Shown here: positions 11,383-21,180 of the stretch, one piece after another
How the letters are laid out: each line of letters opens with the position of its first letter
Position numbering within the stretch: position 1 is the first letter of the stretch
DNA from: Aegilops tauschii subsp. strangulata
Taxonomy: Eukaryota; Streptophyta; Magnoliopsida; Poales; Poaceae
Direction of reading: 5' to 3'
NCBI RefSeq assembly: GCF_002575655.3
Contig: NC_053035.3
Span: 95,009,322 to 95,073,321 of the forward strand
DNA length: 64,000 bases
Translations under genes and position numbers: made by a program
The notes under the pieces: model-generated
Database searches by the model: none
Told to the model about the DNA's origin: nothing
The model's input: only the letters and a program-made list of their open reading frames with translations

Positions 11383-12078
11383 CTATGCATCGCCAGTGTG
11401 AGATGAGACGTCGATGACTTGTCCTGGTGACCTGCCGCCGTTGGTGGACTCCGCGTCTCCCCTACTGAAGTCGACCGCATCCTCGTCCTCATCCTCGTCC
11501 TCAGTGCCGCCCTCAAGGTTGTAGTACTCGTAGTAGTGGCTGCGCCAGAGCTTGCCTTGGTACTCCACCGCCGATCCCTCGACGGACAGACTCTTCTCTA
11601 CCTCGACCTCAGCCACGCGCAACTCCTCCTCCCGGCGCTCCTCGATCTTCGTCGCCTCCTGCATCTCCAGCTCCCTCTCGGCGATCTCATGAGGAAGCAT
11701 GTGCTCCATGGCCACCGCCACCTTTTCGGACGTGGGTTGCATGCTGGATTCCGAGGTGGCCTGGAATATCTTGGCGTGGATGGCCTCGATCTTGGCATGG
11801 ATGGCCTCGACCCGGGCGAGGGCGACATCGGCGGCACGGACGGCAGCTCGAGTGCTCTCGGCATTTGCAGCCGCCATCGCACCAGCAGCTGCAGCCGTCT
11901 TGGCTGCTGCAGCTGCCCTGTCGGCTACCGCAGACGCCCTCTCAGCGGATGTGGACGCGCTCAATGCGGATGCGGCAGCACTCTCGGCGTAGGCGACTGC
12001 GCTCTCGGCGCAGGCGACGGCGCTCGGGGAAGACGCGGCCACCGTACATGCCTTCATGAAGCGTTTCCACGGCATCAT
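11383..12078 (-). CDS. Alanine-rich coiled-coil protein of unknown function (transposon-borne)
   Basis: 231 codons, uninterrupted. The start at 12078 reads MMPWKRFMKACTVAAS and lies about 100 bp downstream of a TATA box. Residues of about 15-95 are built from Ala/Ser/Glu-rich heptad-like steps (AESAVAYAESAAASAL), which predicts a long helix. A duplicated VEAIHAKIEAIHAKI follows, then a charged helix (EIAERELEMQEATKIEER). The C-terminal third has aromatic residues (SHYYEYYNLEGG) and an acidic EDEDEDED run. No catalytic motif is seen. It sits upstream of the GRF gene on the same strand, as the second gene of the same element. I know similar hypothetical proteins from grass transposons but no function. 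High GC relative to its flanks is typical of grass coding DNA. Confidence 0.5.
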   Translation of the reverse strand: MMPWKRFMKACTVAASSPSAVACAESAVAYAESAAASALSASTSAERASAVADRAAAAAKTAAAAGAMAAANAESTRAAVRAADVALARVEAIHAKIEAIHAKIFQATSESSMQPTSEKVAVAMEHMLPHEIAERELEMQEATKIEERREEELRVAEVEVEKSLSVEGSAVEYQGKLWRSHYYEYYNLEGGTEDEDEDEDAVDFSRGDAESTNGGRSPGQVIDVSSHTGDA

Positions 12079-12176
12079 CTTTGCAAGAAGGGGTTGTGGG
12101 AATGGGGATCGGGATTCGTGGATTCAGGGGTTGCCGGCACTAGAGCAGACGAGCCAACGAAGCTTAAGGAGGAAGA

Positions 12177-12185
12177 CTTAAATAG
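12177..12185 (-). promoter_or_regulatory. TATA box of the alanine-rich ORF
   Basis: The minus strand reads GTGTCTATTTAAGTCTTCC, a TATA-type element about 100 bp upstream of the ATG at 12078, with a pyrimidine-rich leader (CCCCATTCCCACAACCCC) before the ATG. Confidence 0.5.
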
Positions 12186-12325
12186 ACACACGAATTTTCA
12201 TCGCAAACGGTTCCTACAAAAAACTGTGTGTGACGTTGTTGATATTTTTGTTAGCTGTGAAAGACAAATTTGGAGTAAAGTGGCAACGGATGGTGTTTTA
12301 AATGTACGAGAAAATTTATAGTAGT

Positions 12326-13050
12326 AATACAAATTGTCATGTCAAATTTTGGAAAATTTCAGGGGTCATTTGACCCTTTAAGACATTTAAGTGATTTTCT
12401 AGCCATTTAATGACCGTAATTCAAATTTGAACTACATGTACATGCAACAACTAACCATAACGATTTGAAAAGTCATATTTTGTGTACTTGTGTGCGAGTT
12501 AATTCCATGTGCGGTAAATTGGAAGGAATTTTCAAACATATTGGTCTCACGACTATAACACAATTAAGCATGGAGTGCCATGGCATTTAAATTCCAAAAA
12601 ATTAAAAAAAGATCAGAAGCACATGAAACCTTGCTTGATGTAATGTCATGCCACCAAGATGATGTGGTAAAAAATTTGGCATGTTTGACGAAGGTTTGGA
12701 CACACACCCCTCACAAACCGAAGCAACTCACTAGAAGGCTCGTGGTTCCGAGAGGGAACAATGCATGTTTGATGACGAACAGGCGATAGCTTCCTCTTAC
12801 GGGCTTCAAAAAAATTCTACAGTTAATGTGCACTAATACAACTGTCATGTCGAAATTTGGAAAATTTCAGGGGTCATTTGACCTTTTAAAAACATTTATG
12901 TGATTTTCTAGCCATTTAATGACCGTAATCCAAATTTGAACTTCATCTACATGCAACGGCTAACCATAACGGTTTGAAAAATCATATGTGTGTACTTGTG
13001 TGCGAGTTAATTCCATGTGCAGTAAATTGGAAGGAATTTTCAAACATATT
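12326..13050. repeat. Tandem repeat, 508-bp period, 1.4 copies
   Basis: The block 'gtcatgtcaaattttgg' at 12336 recurs at 12844, followed in both by 'ggggtcatttgacc' and 'gattttctagccatttaat'. The second copy stops at 'caaacatatt' exactly where CACTACAAAA begins, whereas the first continues with 'ggtctcacgac'. The repeat was therefore interrupted by the downstream CACTA. Confidence 0.85.
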
Positions 13051-13604
13051 GCACTACAAAAAAAAGACACATCCATGACATTTTGGGCCGAACGAATTTT
13101 TTTTTCTGTCATGCTTATGACACTTCTATGACGATAATTGTGACAAAACCCGGTATCATCATAGATGTGGTGGGCTCCTACTTCTATGACAAAAACTCAT
13201 GACAGAAAATGGGCTTTTCGTCCTGGGCGGGCCGGAGATGCAGCTGCATGACATTCTTTGGGCCATCCATGACGGAAAAACCCGTGGTAGAAGCGAGGGC
13301 GAGGAAAATATCCGGGTAGTTCCCGATTACGGTGGGTGGTCGGGGGCCGAGCAATGCGCGTTTTCTCATACGTACGCGCGTGTGTGCGAGGTATTGGGCT
13401 CTAACTGAACCCGAGCGAGGCGTTGGGCTCTAACTGAACCCGAGCGATTGCACTGCAGGCTACGCGTTACTGGACCTGAGCGGTCGATCGATCCCTTGCT
13501 GTTAACTGAACCCGAGTGATTCCTTCGCTAGTGCTGCTAACTGAAGCCAATCGATGGTGCCTCTGGATGAATAGTGAGCATTGTTGGGGGGTTTTGAAGA
13601 ACAG

Positions 13605-13995
13605 TTCCCGGTGGGGGGTTGGATGAACAGGACCCCGTGGTAGTAGAGGCCGTTGCCGCTGGATGAACAGGACCCCGATCGAGCCGGTTGGGGTGGATGA
13701 ACAGGACCCCGTGGAGGGCTGGATGAACAGGACGACCCCGTGGAGGGCTGGATGAACGGGACGACCCCGTGGAGGGCTGGATGAACAGTAGCCCGTGGAG
13801 GGGTGGTTGAACAGGACCCCATGGAGAGGGTTGGTTGAACAGTAGCCGGCGGAGGAGTGCGCGGTGGAGGCTGGATGAACAGGAGCCCGTGGATGAACAG
13901 TCGCAGGTGGAGGCTGGAGGAGGTCGGCGGTGGATGAATAGTAGCCCATGGAGGTTGGAGGTGGTCGATGGTGGAGATGAACAGTATCCCGTGGA
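13605..13995. repeat. Minisatellite, about 30-bp units
   Basis: Variants of 'gtggagggctggatgaacag' followed by 'gaccccgtg' recur about a dozen times. Several unit lengths keep the frame open on both strands, which creates long but meaningless reading frames rich in Pro/Ser on one strand and Trp/Asn/Ser on the other. Confidence 0.85.
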
Positions 13996-14007
13996 GTCCC
14001 ATTTTAC

Positions 14008-14331
14008 GGTACGCCACACCCCTCCCGATGAACAGGACCCCTGTTTCGACCGTAGCGCTCCAACACAAGTCTGTTTCCTCCATTTTGCGGTACGCCACAC
14101 CCTTCCCGATCAACAGGACCCCGTTTCGACCGTAGGAGGTCCAAGAGAAGTATGTTTCCTCTGTTTTGCGGTACGCTAGACCCCTCCCGATGAACAGGAT
14201 CCCGTTTTGACCGTGGCCGATCGAACATAAGGCTGTTTCCTCCGTTTCGTGGTACGCCAGGCCTCGTTTCCAGAGGCTGTTCCGTCCAAGCCGGTTGGTT
14301 CCTGATGAACAGCACACGTTCCGTTGCCTCC
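14008..14331. repeat. 81-bp tandem repeat, four copies
   Basis: The word 'ggtacgcc' (ggtacgct once) recurs at 14008, 14089, 14170 and 14251, exactly 81 bp apart, each followed by 'gatgaacaggaccc'-like sequence and 'tttcctcc'. Because 81 is 27 codons, both strands stay open through the array. Confidence 0.85.
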
Positions 14332-14939
14332 CGATGAACATGATGCATTCCGTTGCCTCCCATGAACACGACGACGCAGTTTCTCCGTTCTGACCCAGCC
14401 ATGTACACGAGCCCTGGCCGTACGTATGCGCGAGTAGGCATTCGAGACCCCGTCCGTATGTACGTACGTGGACGTATTTACTTTCTTGCACCCCGGCCGC
14501 TGTACGTATGTGTACATGCTATGTGCGCGCCTTTACTTTCTTGCATTTCATTGTGTGTGGTCGTGGACCCAGCTGTCAGCCTCTCCACGTATAGTCCACG
14601 TCTGATGGATGTCGTTCGTTGACCACGTTGACCACCGCGCGCCGAGAGCACCAGGGCGGTGGATGACGGCAAGGCCTAGGAAGGGAACAACACAGAGCCG
14701 GGGAAGACTTGGCAGTGGTTGCCCATGCGGTGGGGAGTACGAGGGTTTACTGGTCCGGCTGCCATCGCTGGAAAATAACAGGAGGTGTGGGTGAGTAGAG
14801 GAATGGCCTGGCCAGCAATGGAGTAGGGTGGGGCGGTGCGGCCTGTGCGGGAACACAGCCGGCCACGGGAGGCGGGAGCAGGCAGTCCCACCGGCGCTGG
14901 TTTGGGCAGTTGGAGCAAGAAGACCAGAGGTTGAAGAAG

Positions 14940-15275
14940 CACTACGGCCGTTGGATGGACATCGTACGGTCTCTGCAGCTAAAATCGTTTATATTGACTA
15001 AGTTGACAAAGCCCTTGGTACGCGTCAACTTAGTAGGCCCACAGGCCAGCCTCCAAAATAGTGCGCCCTAGATGTTAGGGGGAGGAATCATTTTTTGGGC
15101 GGCTAAAGCTAGAATATCCGAGATTGAAGAAGAAGCACGACATCCGTTGGATGGACATCCAATGGCCACTGCTGCTAGAACAGTGTGTTGACTATAAGTT
15201 GACAAAGCCTTGCATACGCATCAACTTACTTCTTTTTTTGGGGACGCGTCAACTTAGTAGGCACACAAGTGTGTG
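14940..15275 (+). repeat. Diverged direct repeat, two copies
   Basis: The words 'gttggatggacatc', 'aagttgacaaagcc' and 'cgtcaacttagtaggc' occur in the same order at 14951-15039 and again at 15145-15261. The second copy has an extra T-rich insertion. This is non-coding internal transposon sequence. Confidence 0.7.
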
Positions 15276-16090
15276 GCAGAGAACTTATAGCCCATTTGCG
15301 ATTTGTAAGAATGTACAGCCCATTTTTGAATTCTAATGGAATTTACTATAGCCCATTTACAGTTTTTCAAAGTACAACCCATTTTCTAGCTAGGACAACA
15401 ATTAATAATTTCAACCAACCGTTCAAAACAGAATTCATTAAAATTTCCCACATTTTGATGGGATCCGAAATATTTTTATCCCAAAATTTCTAGTCAGATT
15501 AAATACAATTTCAATATAAATTTGTATTACGTAAAAATCCAACGAAACATTGCGCGTGCAACAATTAATGAAATTAAAATTTTCAAAATCCAAAAAAATT
15601 ATAAACTAATTATGTGTTTGGTGCATTTTTTATAGTTACTTCCTAGTTTTTATTATTACATCCCCTTTATTATTTCTTAAAGCTCATTTTCTTGTTAAGC
15701 CTAATGCATCCCTCCTTGGAAAGATTTGCAGCCCAACGGGGCGGAGAATAACAAGTTGACCTTGCCTAGGTATTCCTCAAAAAAAGTATAGCTGGGCTAG
15801 CCATTTTCAGCTTGAAAAAAATTAATATCTGGGCTGGCTATCTAGCCTGGGCTAGACGGGCCATAGCCCGCCCAGTTAATACCCTGCTCTCCTCTGAACA
15901 ACAATGAAAACATCGGTCATGAAAAACTCTGCAGTGCTCTCACACCTCAAAAACACAAATACTGCTCGAGCTGCTTGGTCCCGGCTGTTGGCCGCTCCTT
16001 GCGCAATTCTCTCGTTTATTGACTACATAGGTTGACAATGGTGTGGGATCGTGATGTCAGGAAACCAGGAGGAAGCAAAAAAAATTATAG
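15276..16090. other. AT-rich non-coding stretch
   Basis: Contains the repeated phrase 'agcccatttnna/gcccattt' (15286, 15318, 15352) and 'gggctagcc/ggctagctatc'-like words near 15790-15870. No supported gene or terminal repeat. Confidence 0.4.
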
Positions 16091-16835
16091 TTGTATATAA
16101 TAAGGAGGCACTTGCGTACGTGCGGCTATGGCCCTGGTGGGTCCCCACTGTCATCCTCTCCAAGTAAAGTCATCTCCTCATTCCTCATGTCGGTTGACCA
16201 TGTTAACAACGCGAGACGGCGGCGCCACAGCGAGCGCAACAACTCGAAGGACGACAGAGAGGGCCTCGCGGGCCCTACGAATGGTCTGATACAGCGCCCG
16301 CTGCTCATTCGGGAAGCCAGAATCATAGGGCCACATGTCCGCGACGGCATTGTCGTTCGCTTGTTCACCGGTGCTCATTGAGGATACGGAGGTTGCAGCA
16401 CAGGTCCTCCTCCGCTGGTAGCTCTTCCGCCATTAGGGCGTTGAAGTGCGGCCGCACCTGCTCTATGGTGAAAACGGCATGAACCGGCTTCGATAGTGGT
16501 GCCGGCTCCTGGTCGAAAGCTACGCCCATCGTCTGATTGTCGACGCTTAGCTCGGCAAGCTCACTGGCGAGCCAGCATATCCGGCTGCTGGACTGACCCG
16601 CTGCCAAGCATGAGTCTGACTGTCGCGTCCCACCCAGACCGCCTCCCTCGCCCGCGCGCGCTTCCCGCCCGAAACGGTCAGCACCGCCCGCCCCACTTCC
16701 CGGTGCAGGCGATTGCTCCGCCTTCAAACGACACAAGTGTCGTCCGTCGGTCCGTCTGCTGCCCACATTAATGATACGCGGTTGCCGAGGCGGCTACTCC
16801 GGCGCCACACGTCCGTCCCTCCGCCGCCCACCATT

Positions 16836-16846
16836 GCTATATAAAC
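16836..16846 (+). promoter_or_regulatory. TATA box for the 16918 ORF
   Basis: 'gctatataaac' lies about 75 bp upstream of the ATG. It is followed by a pyrimidine-rich leader (ccttcgttccctttctcctg) and a favourable start context, cccaccATGGC. Confidence 0.6.
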
Positions 16847-16917
16847 TGCTGCGCCGGCCATAGCCATAGTCATCCGCCTTCGTTCCCTTTCTCCTGTCCA
16901 CACCACTACTACCCACC

Positions 16918-17670
16918 ATGGCTTCCTCGCGCTCCAGCGCTCTTCGGGACGGGCGGACGACGGACCACAAGGAGATGGCAGCCATTGCTACGGACTGGCT
17001 GGCCGGCAGGCAGCCGGAGGACGACGACGTCCCAATGGATAACATGGTAGTCGATGATCCAGCGCCAACCCCCTCCTCCGCACCATCCTCGCCGGTGCAT
17101 TGCACCATGACCATCGGCGAGGTCCGTGCCCAATACATGGACACGGTGAGGCGGAAGCATCAGGAGCAGTTCCGGGAGGCGCTGGCCGACGCCGCCTACA
17201 ACCACCATCTCCTCCAGGAGCGCCTGCAGGCGGAGGAGCAAATCGCCGCGGAGCGGGCGGAGCAGGAGGCGCTGCTCGACTCGTACTGCTCCGCCCGCGA
17301 GGGCCGCCTCGAGCGCTGGCGGTACCGCATGCAGGTGGCGGAGGCTGCGGCCACCTACAAAGAGGGCGATGAAGCGGGCGAGGTGCTGTTTGGCAAGACC
17401 GAGGACGAGGCAGAGGACAATGCCGGCTCCGACGAGTCCCCGCTCCGCTCGCGTCGACGAGGCCCCGCTACGCCAACAACGAGGCACAGGACACCGCCGA
17501 CTCCGCCGAGGCCCCACCCCGCCGGCTTCGGCGAGGCCCTACTCCGCCGAGGCCCCACCCCGCCAACAACGAGGCAGAGGACATCGCCGGCTCAGCCGAG
17601 GCCCCACCCTGCAGGCAACGAGGGGGAGGATTTCCCCCGCTCCGCCGAGGTGCCGCCCCGCCGGGAATGA
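16918..17670 (+). CDS. Unknown charged coiled-coil protein with repeat-encoded tail
   Basis: 250 codons. The N-terminus is MASSRSSALRDGRTTDHKEM, then an acidic/proline linker (DDDVPMDNMVVDD). Residues of about 65-150 form a highly charged helix (YMDTVRRKHQEQFREAL, LLQERLQAEEQIAAE). From 17395 to 17715 the DNA is a degenerate minisatellite with unit words 'aacgaggcagaggaca' and 'gccgaggccccaccc'. In another frame these read as a repeated acidic peptide (NEAEDIAGSAEAPP), so the predicted tail, rich in Arg/Pro/Thr, may result from a frameshift into the repeat. TATA box, leader and start context are all good, so it may be transcribed. It probably belongs to the CACTA that begins at 13052. Function unknown. 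Confidence 0.45.
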   Translation: MASSRSSALRDGRTTDHKEMAAIATDWLAGRQPEDDDVPMDNMVVDDPAPTPSSAPSSPVHCTMTIGEVRAQYMDTVRRKHQEQFREALADAAYNHHLLQERLQAEEQIAAERAEQEALLDSYCSAREGRLERWRYRMQVAEAAATYKEGDEAGEVLFGKTEDEAEDNAGSDESPLRSRRRGPATPTTRHRTPPTPPRPHPAGFGEALLRRGPTPPTTRQRTSPAQPRPHPAGNEGEDFPRSAEVPPRRE

Positions 17671-17900
17671 GATAGAGGACATCGCCGGCTCCGTCGAGGC
17701 CCCGCCCCACTGCCAACAAGGCTGCGCCGCACAGAAAACGAGGAAGAGTAGAACACGGTAGGTCGCCGCCGCTCAGGTCCAAGTAAGGCCACCGCTGCTA
17801 CCCTCCGGTTGAAGCCAAGCTAGGTGGGATGACCATTGACGTCTGATTAGCTTCTTGGCGGCGACGTGGAGTCGGAGAGTTATGTTGGAGAAGGACGTTG

Positions 17901-18008
17901 CTTCAGTTACTTAACTGCTGGTGCAGTTGGGTCACTGACACGTGGGCCCAACAGGCATCTAGGCCACATGTCAGTTACGCAACTGCACCTGCAGTTAAGT
18001 CACTGAAG
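17901..18008. repeat. 48-bp imperfect inverted repeat (foldback)
   Basis: The left arm 17901-17948 starts CTTCAGTTACTTAACTGCTG; the right arm 17962-18008 is its near-perfect inverse, with a 13-bp spacer. It lies about 230 bp past the stop of the 16918 ORF, so a transcript would form a strong hairpin in its 3' region. Confidence 0.8.
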
Positions 18009-18284
18009 CTCAGTCCGCTGGGAATAAGCTTCTGTTCGGCTCAGCCGGACATAGGTGGGTAGATTTGGTTAATTAATTATACCTCCAGCGCACCCCTTTT
18101 TAGTTGAAGAATGTATGAAATGTAATGAAATCCGACATGTTTATATGAAATCCGACCGTGTATGAATGAATTTAGTTCGATTAGTTCGAATTCTTGTATA
18201 ACTGGCATTGGATGAACATGCAAAACAATACATACTAGGATTATTCCCAGGGTTATCACCTCGTTTGCAGCAGTTTCACATGTA

Positions 18285-18442
18285 CTCCATCCGGTCCTGT
18301 TTAGTCTGCATACAAGTTTTGTCTGCAGTCAAAGTATCTCTACTTTGACCAATATTTTAGAAAAAAAGTATGAACATTCACAATGTAAAATCAACTGACT
18401 TGAAAGAAATCTAATATGCAAAGTGAAAAGGAACAGAGGGAG
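18285..18442. mobile_element. Stowaway-like MITE
   Basis: Starts ctccatccggtcctg and ends ggaacagagggag, with TA on both sides (18283-18284, 18443-18444). 158 bp, AT-rich centre, no coding capacity. Fits the Tc1/mariner-derived Stowaway group. Confidence 0.8.
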
Positions 18443-18778
18443 TACAAAGAGTTTGAGCTGCTTTTTAGCGTCCTGTACATTGCAATCAAACACATAGGCC
18501 TGGCAATTCATAGAGAACATTCAAAACAATCGATGATTATGCATCTCAGCGATTCACATGTGAGAGCCAATATTTACTTCACAACTAAACAATAAAGAAA
18601 AATCGATCGATGCAGCTGATAGCAAAGGGCGTCCCATTCGAAAATATCAAACGCATGTCTTCTTGCTAACATCTATGAGCAAAATTTGACAAGGTTGTCC
18701 CATTCCAAAATGTCAAATGCGTGTTGTTTTGCATACATCAATGAGCAAACTTTGACAAGGTTTTCCCATTCCAAAGTA

Positions 18779-18949
18779 TCAAATGCCTATGATTGTGGAA
18801 TGGGCAGGGTTTGCCATCAGTTCGGACATTGACATGGCACCTCGTGCTAAATAAACCAACTGTTCTTTTTGTGCAGTTCCACCAAAATCAACCAAATTCG
18901 CGCATAGCTCGTATGATTTCGCCTTTATATGTTGCAACGCCTTGAACAT
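18779..18949 (-). pseudogene. Exon-like ORF with the DFGGTAQ motif
   Basis: 56 codons from the ATG at 18949, open further upstream to about 19005. It reads MFKALQHIKAKSYELCANLV, then DFGGTAQKEQ, and ends AHSTIIGI. Composition is protein-like. The same DF.GTAQ-coding word recurs in several other places in this region (see the repeat entry). I do not recognise the family. It may be the last exon of a decayed minus-strand gene. Confidence 0.35.
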
Positions 18950-20392
18950 ATCGGCACCTCCTTTCTTGTGGTGGAAATGAATGATTCGATGTATTCATGA
19001 ACATTTTGTGCAGTTCCCATAGAAATCAAGCTGAGCACCCCTGTTTGCACAAATACAAAATAAGTGATTAGTATAAAGCAAACTGTACTATGAATTGACA
19101 GTTTAAACAGGCACCTACACGGTCCATGTAGAGCACACTTAAAAAAAGGAACTCATCGGAAAGAATCCTAGAACAAGGTTGTACTTGCGCATCATAGAAA
19201 AAAAGATGGAGATCTATCAGTCCTTCTGAGCTGAAGTTAGTTTGGTCTTGTGGGGAGTAATGTAACCATCCTTCAACTGCTCCGTCTGATGAGAAGATAG
19301 ATAGGGCTTCTTCATCCCGGCATAATCGGAACTAGTCACTTCACGTACTCCATATTCTTCTTCACAGGAGGATGATCCTGTTGTGGAAAGACAAGAGGAC
19401 AACTAAATGCTAGCACAGATGAAGCACTTCTCAAGGACAATACCACTTTCTCATGACAGTATCTAAACAGTAGCACAACACCAATAGAGATGACAAAGCT
19501 CAATCATGTGGATGAAATCCGTGGGCGAGTAACAACCTTTGTCAGGAGGCTTATTGTGTAGTGCATACAGATCAAGCACTTCTCCGGAACCATCTGTTGT
19601 TATCTACTGTGGTTGCCATGCTTACTATATACTCCTCGATTAGTTTAATGTTTCCAACATCTTCTTGTGCAGTTCCACTAAAATATATGGTGTCTTCAAA
19701 GAAGATCCCTGTTTGCACAAGTAGAGATAATTACATATTACATTAAGAGTGGCATCAAATCAGTGGCAAAAAACTTGCTCGTTCCAGCCATAGCAATAAA
19801 TTAAGATGCAAAACTATATCATTACTTGTGTCATCACAGTTCTAGTGCTTCATTACAGCACTGGGAGTTGATTTTTGTTTTTCTTCCGCTTGTTCTTCCC
19901 CTTCATCACTTGGTTCAATAACAGACAAGCTTCGCCTTCAATGTAAGATTTGGCATGTCAATTAGGGAGCACAAGTATAGCACTAAACAACGACATTAAT
20001 TTTCTGATGAAAGTGGCAAAATACAGGCCAAAAGTTGTGCAATATCCTTGTCTTATCTCAATGGGATATTACGGTGCACATACAGATTGGAAGTCTTGTC
20101 TCCATTTGTGCAGTTCACTAAAATCAAGCAACATTACCGTACAAGTAGCACAACATATGAAAGCACACTGCACAATCATGTGAAAGAAGGCTAGTACTGA
20201 CCTCTCATGACGCGGAATTCAAACAACTCACAAGAAGAAGATCTGAACCAAATTTGCCAACACGGATAGGAAGTAAGATCTCTTCTTGTGTAGTTCCACT
20301 AAGATCAAGCAATCAAACAACGTTGTCAGTGTGACATTTTGGTTGAACTGCACAAAACACTCTTAAAACAAAAGTGTTTTGTGCAGTGCAAC
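18869..20392 (-). repeat. Recurrent exon-like motif encoding DF(S/G)GTAQ, six copies plus one at 31772
   Basis: The plus-strand word ttgtgcagttccacYaaaat occurs, with small changes, at 18869, 19006, 19665, 20106, 20286 and 20379, and again at 31772. On the minus strand it encodes variants of DFGGTAQK. The 19006 and 19665 copies are preceded in the minus reading by an acceptor-like tgcaaacag|gg, and the 31772 copy by gccacag|gg. This suggests repeated exons, not a random word. Several copies have single-base shifts or stops nearby. Confidence 0.5.
19217..19377 (-). pseudogene. Exon-like fragment resembling the linker of a B3 (REM-type) protein
   Basis: After an acceptor TTTCCACAACAG the frame is open for 52 codons and ends in TGA. 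It reads SSSCEEEYGVREV, SSDYAGMKKPYLSS and ITPHKTKLTSAQKD. The Ser/acidic stretch followed by a TSAQKD-like phrase resembles what precedes a second B3 DNA-binding domain in grass REM proteins, by memory only. No B3 domain follows in this window. It shares orientation with the DFGGTAQ exons on both sides. Confidence 0.3.
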
Positions 20393-20393
20393 A
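20341..20393. repeat. Short foldback made of two opposed motif copies
   Basis: 'ggttgaactgcacaaaacac' at 20341 is almost the inverse of 'gtgttttgtgcagtgcaac' at 20374-20392, with about 13 bp between. It pairs one inverted and one direct copy of the ttgtgcagt motif. Confidence 0.7.
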
Positions 20394-20664
20394 AAAGGTC
20401 ACAATAGCAACGAGGTGAAGTAGATAACCCTGTTTACACAGAGGTGCAATGGAAACAACAAGTGGTCAATAACGGTGGATGACACAGAAGCCAACAAAAA
20501 GAAGCATCTAACTTATCTAATTGGGAAATAAAGCAAGACAGTAGCATTTCTCAAATGGTGGCATTGATTCATATTAATAGAGAGATTATATTAACAATAA
20601 AATTCGTTAAACATGTAATTTGATTTTAACTGTGGCATTGCATCAATTTCCAGCGGCATTATTA

Positions 20665-21009
20665 GAGGGTATTTGTTTACAGGGACTTTTTGGTGTGGGG
20701 ACTAAAAAAAGTCCCTTTCAGTCCCATCTAAACCAAACAGGAGGGACTTTTAGGGACTAAAAGTGGGCATTTGGGGCTAAAGAAAGAAGACCCCGAGGGA
20801 GAGTCTTTTTGAGACTTTTTCCGACAGTTGCCCATGCCCCGCATCGCACCTTATCTCTATTAGTTCATTACTAGGGGTAACATGGTCTTTTAGCATGTCA
20901 TTTAATAACCTCTAGTCCATGTATAGTCCTTGGAACCAAGCAGGTAGGGACTAGGGACTTTTTAGTTGGGACTAAAATAAGTCCTAGGACCTTTTAACCA
21001 AACAGGGCC
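20665..21009. mobile_element. Tourist-like (PIF/Harbinger) MITE
   Basis: Starts gagggtatttgttt and ends aaccaaacagggcc, flanked by TTA on both sides (20662-20664, 21010-21012). About 345 bp, with repeated 'gggactttt/aaaagtccc' words near both ends. The TTA duplication and termini fit the Tourist group. Confidence 0.8.
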
Positions 21010-21180
21010 TTAGATTAACAACAGCTAAAGAGTTGCACGGGACAATGGACTCACCATCACCATGTACATATATCAATGTATGAAGGGCAGAGTCCGTTGC
21101 AACAAAGAACAAACAACCAAGGAGCATATTTGTGTTGGTCCCAGTTTTGTTATCTTTAGACACCTTTCCCTATGTGAGCG

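Larger units (their letters stand above)
10232..13051 (-). mobile_element. Right arm of the old CACTA-like host element
   Basis: It contains GRF exons 1 and 2, a (GGAA)n run at 10913-10938, the alanine-rich ORF with its promoter, and a tandem repeat that is cut at 13051 by another CACTA end. Both genes point leftward. Words such as 'cgcaaacggttcc' and 'actgtgtgtgacg' near 12200 echo 'aaccgtttgc' and 'aactgtgtggca' in the left arm (about 1680-1790), in support of one original element. The element's outer termini are not in view. Confidence 0.45.
13052..16080. mobile_element. CACTA transposon, left end present, right end not found
   Basis: It begins CACTACAAAAAAAAGACACA and is followed by dense ATGACA/TGTCAT words in both orientations (13075-13290), the subterminal repeats of the CACTA superfamily. 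The preceding trinucleotide is TTG. Downstream are minisatellites and GC-rich promoter-like sequence. I could not find a matching ...TTTTGTAGTG end up to 31912, so the right border given is only where the next distinct block starts; the element may include the 16918 ORF and more. Confidence 0.6.

Noticed and set aside
11536..12321. 261-codon plus-strand frame
   Set aside because: Antisense shadow of the alanine-rich ORF; the minus strand has the TATA box and protein-like composition.
13502..14491. 329-codon minus-strand frame
   Set aside because: It runs through 30-bp and 81-bp repeats whose length keeps frames open; no domain, and the plus strand is open too.
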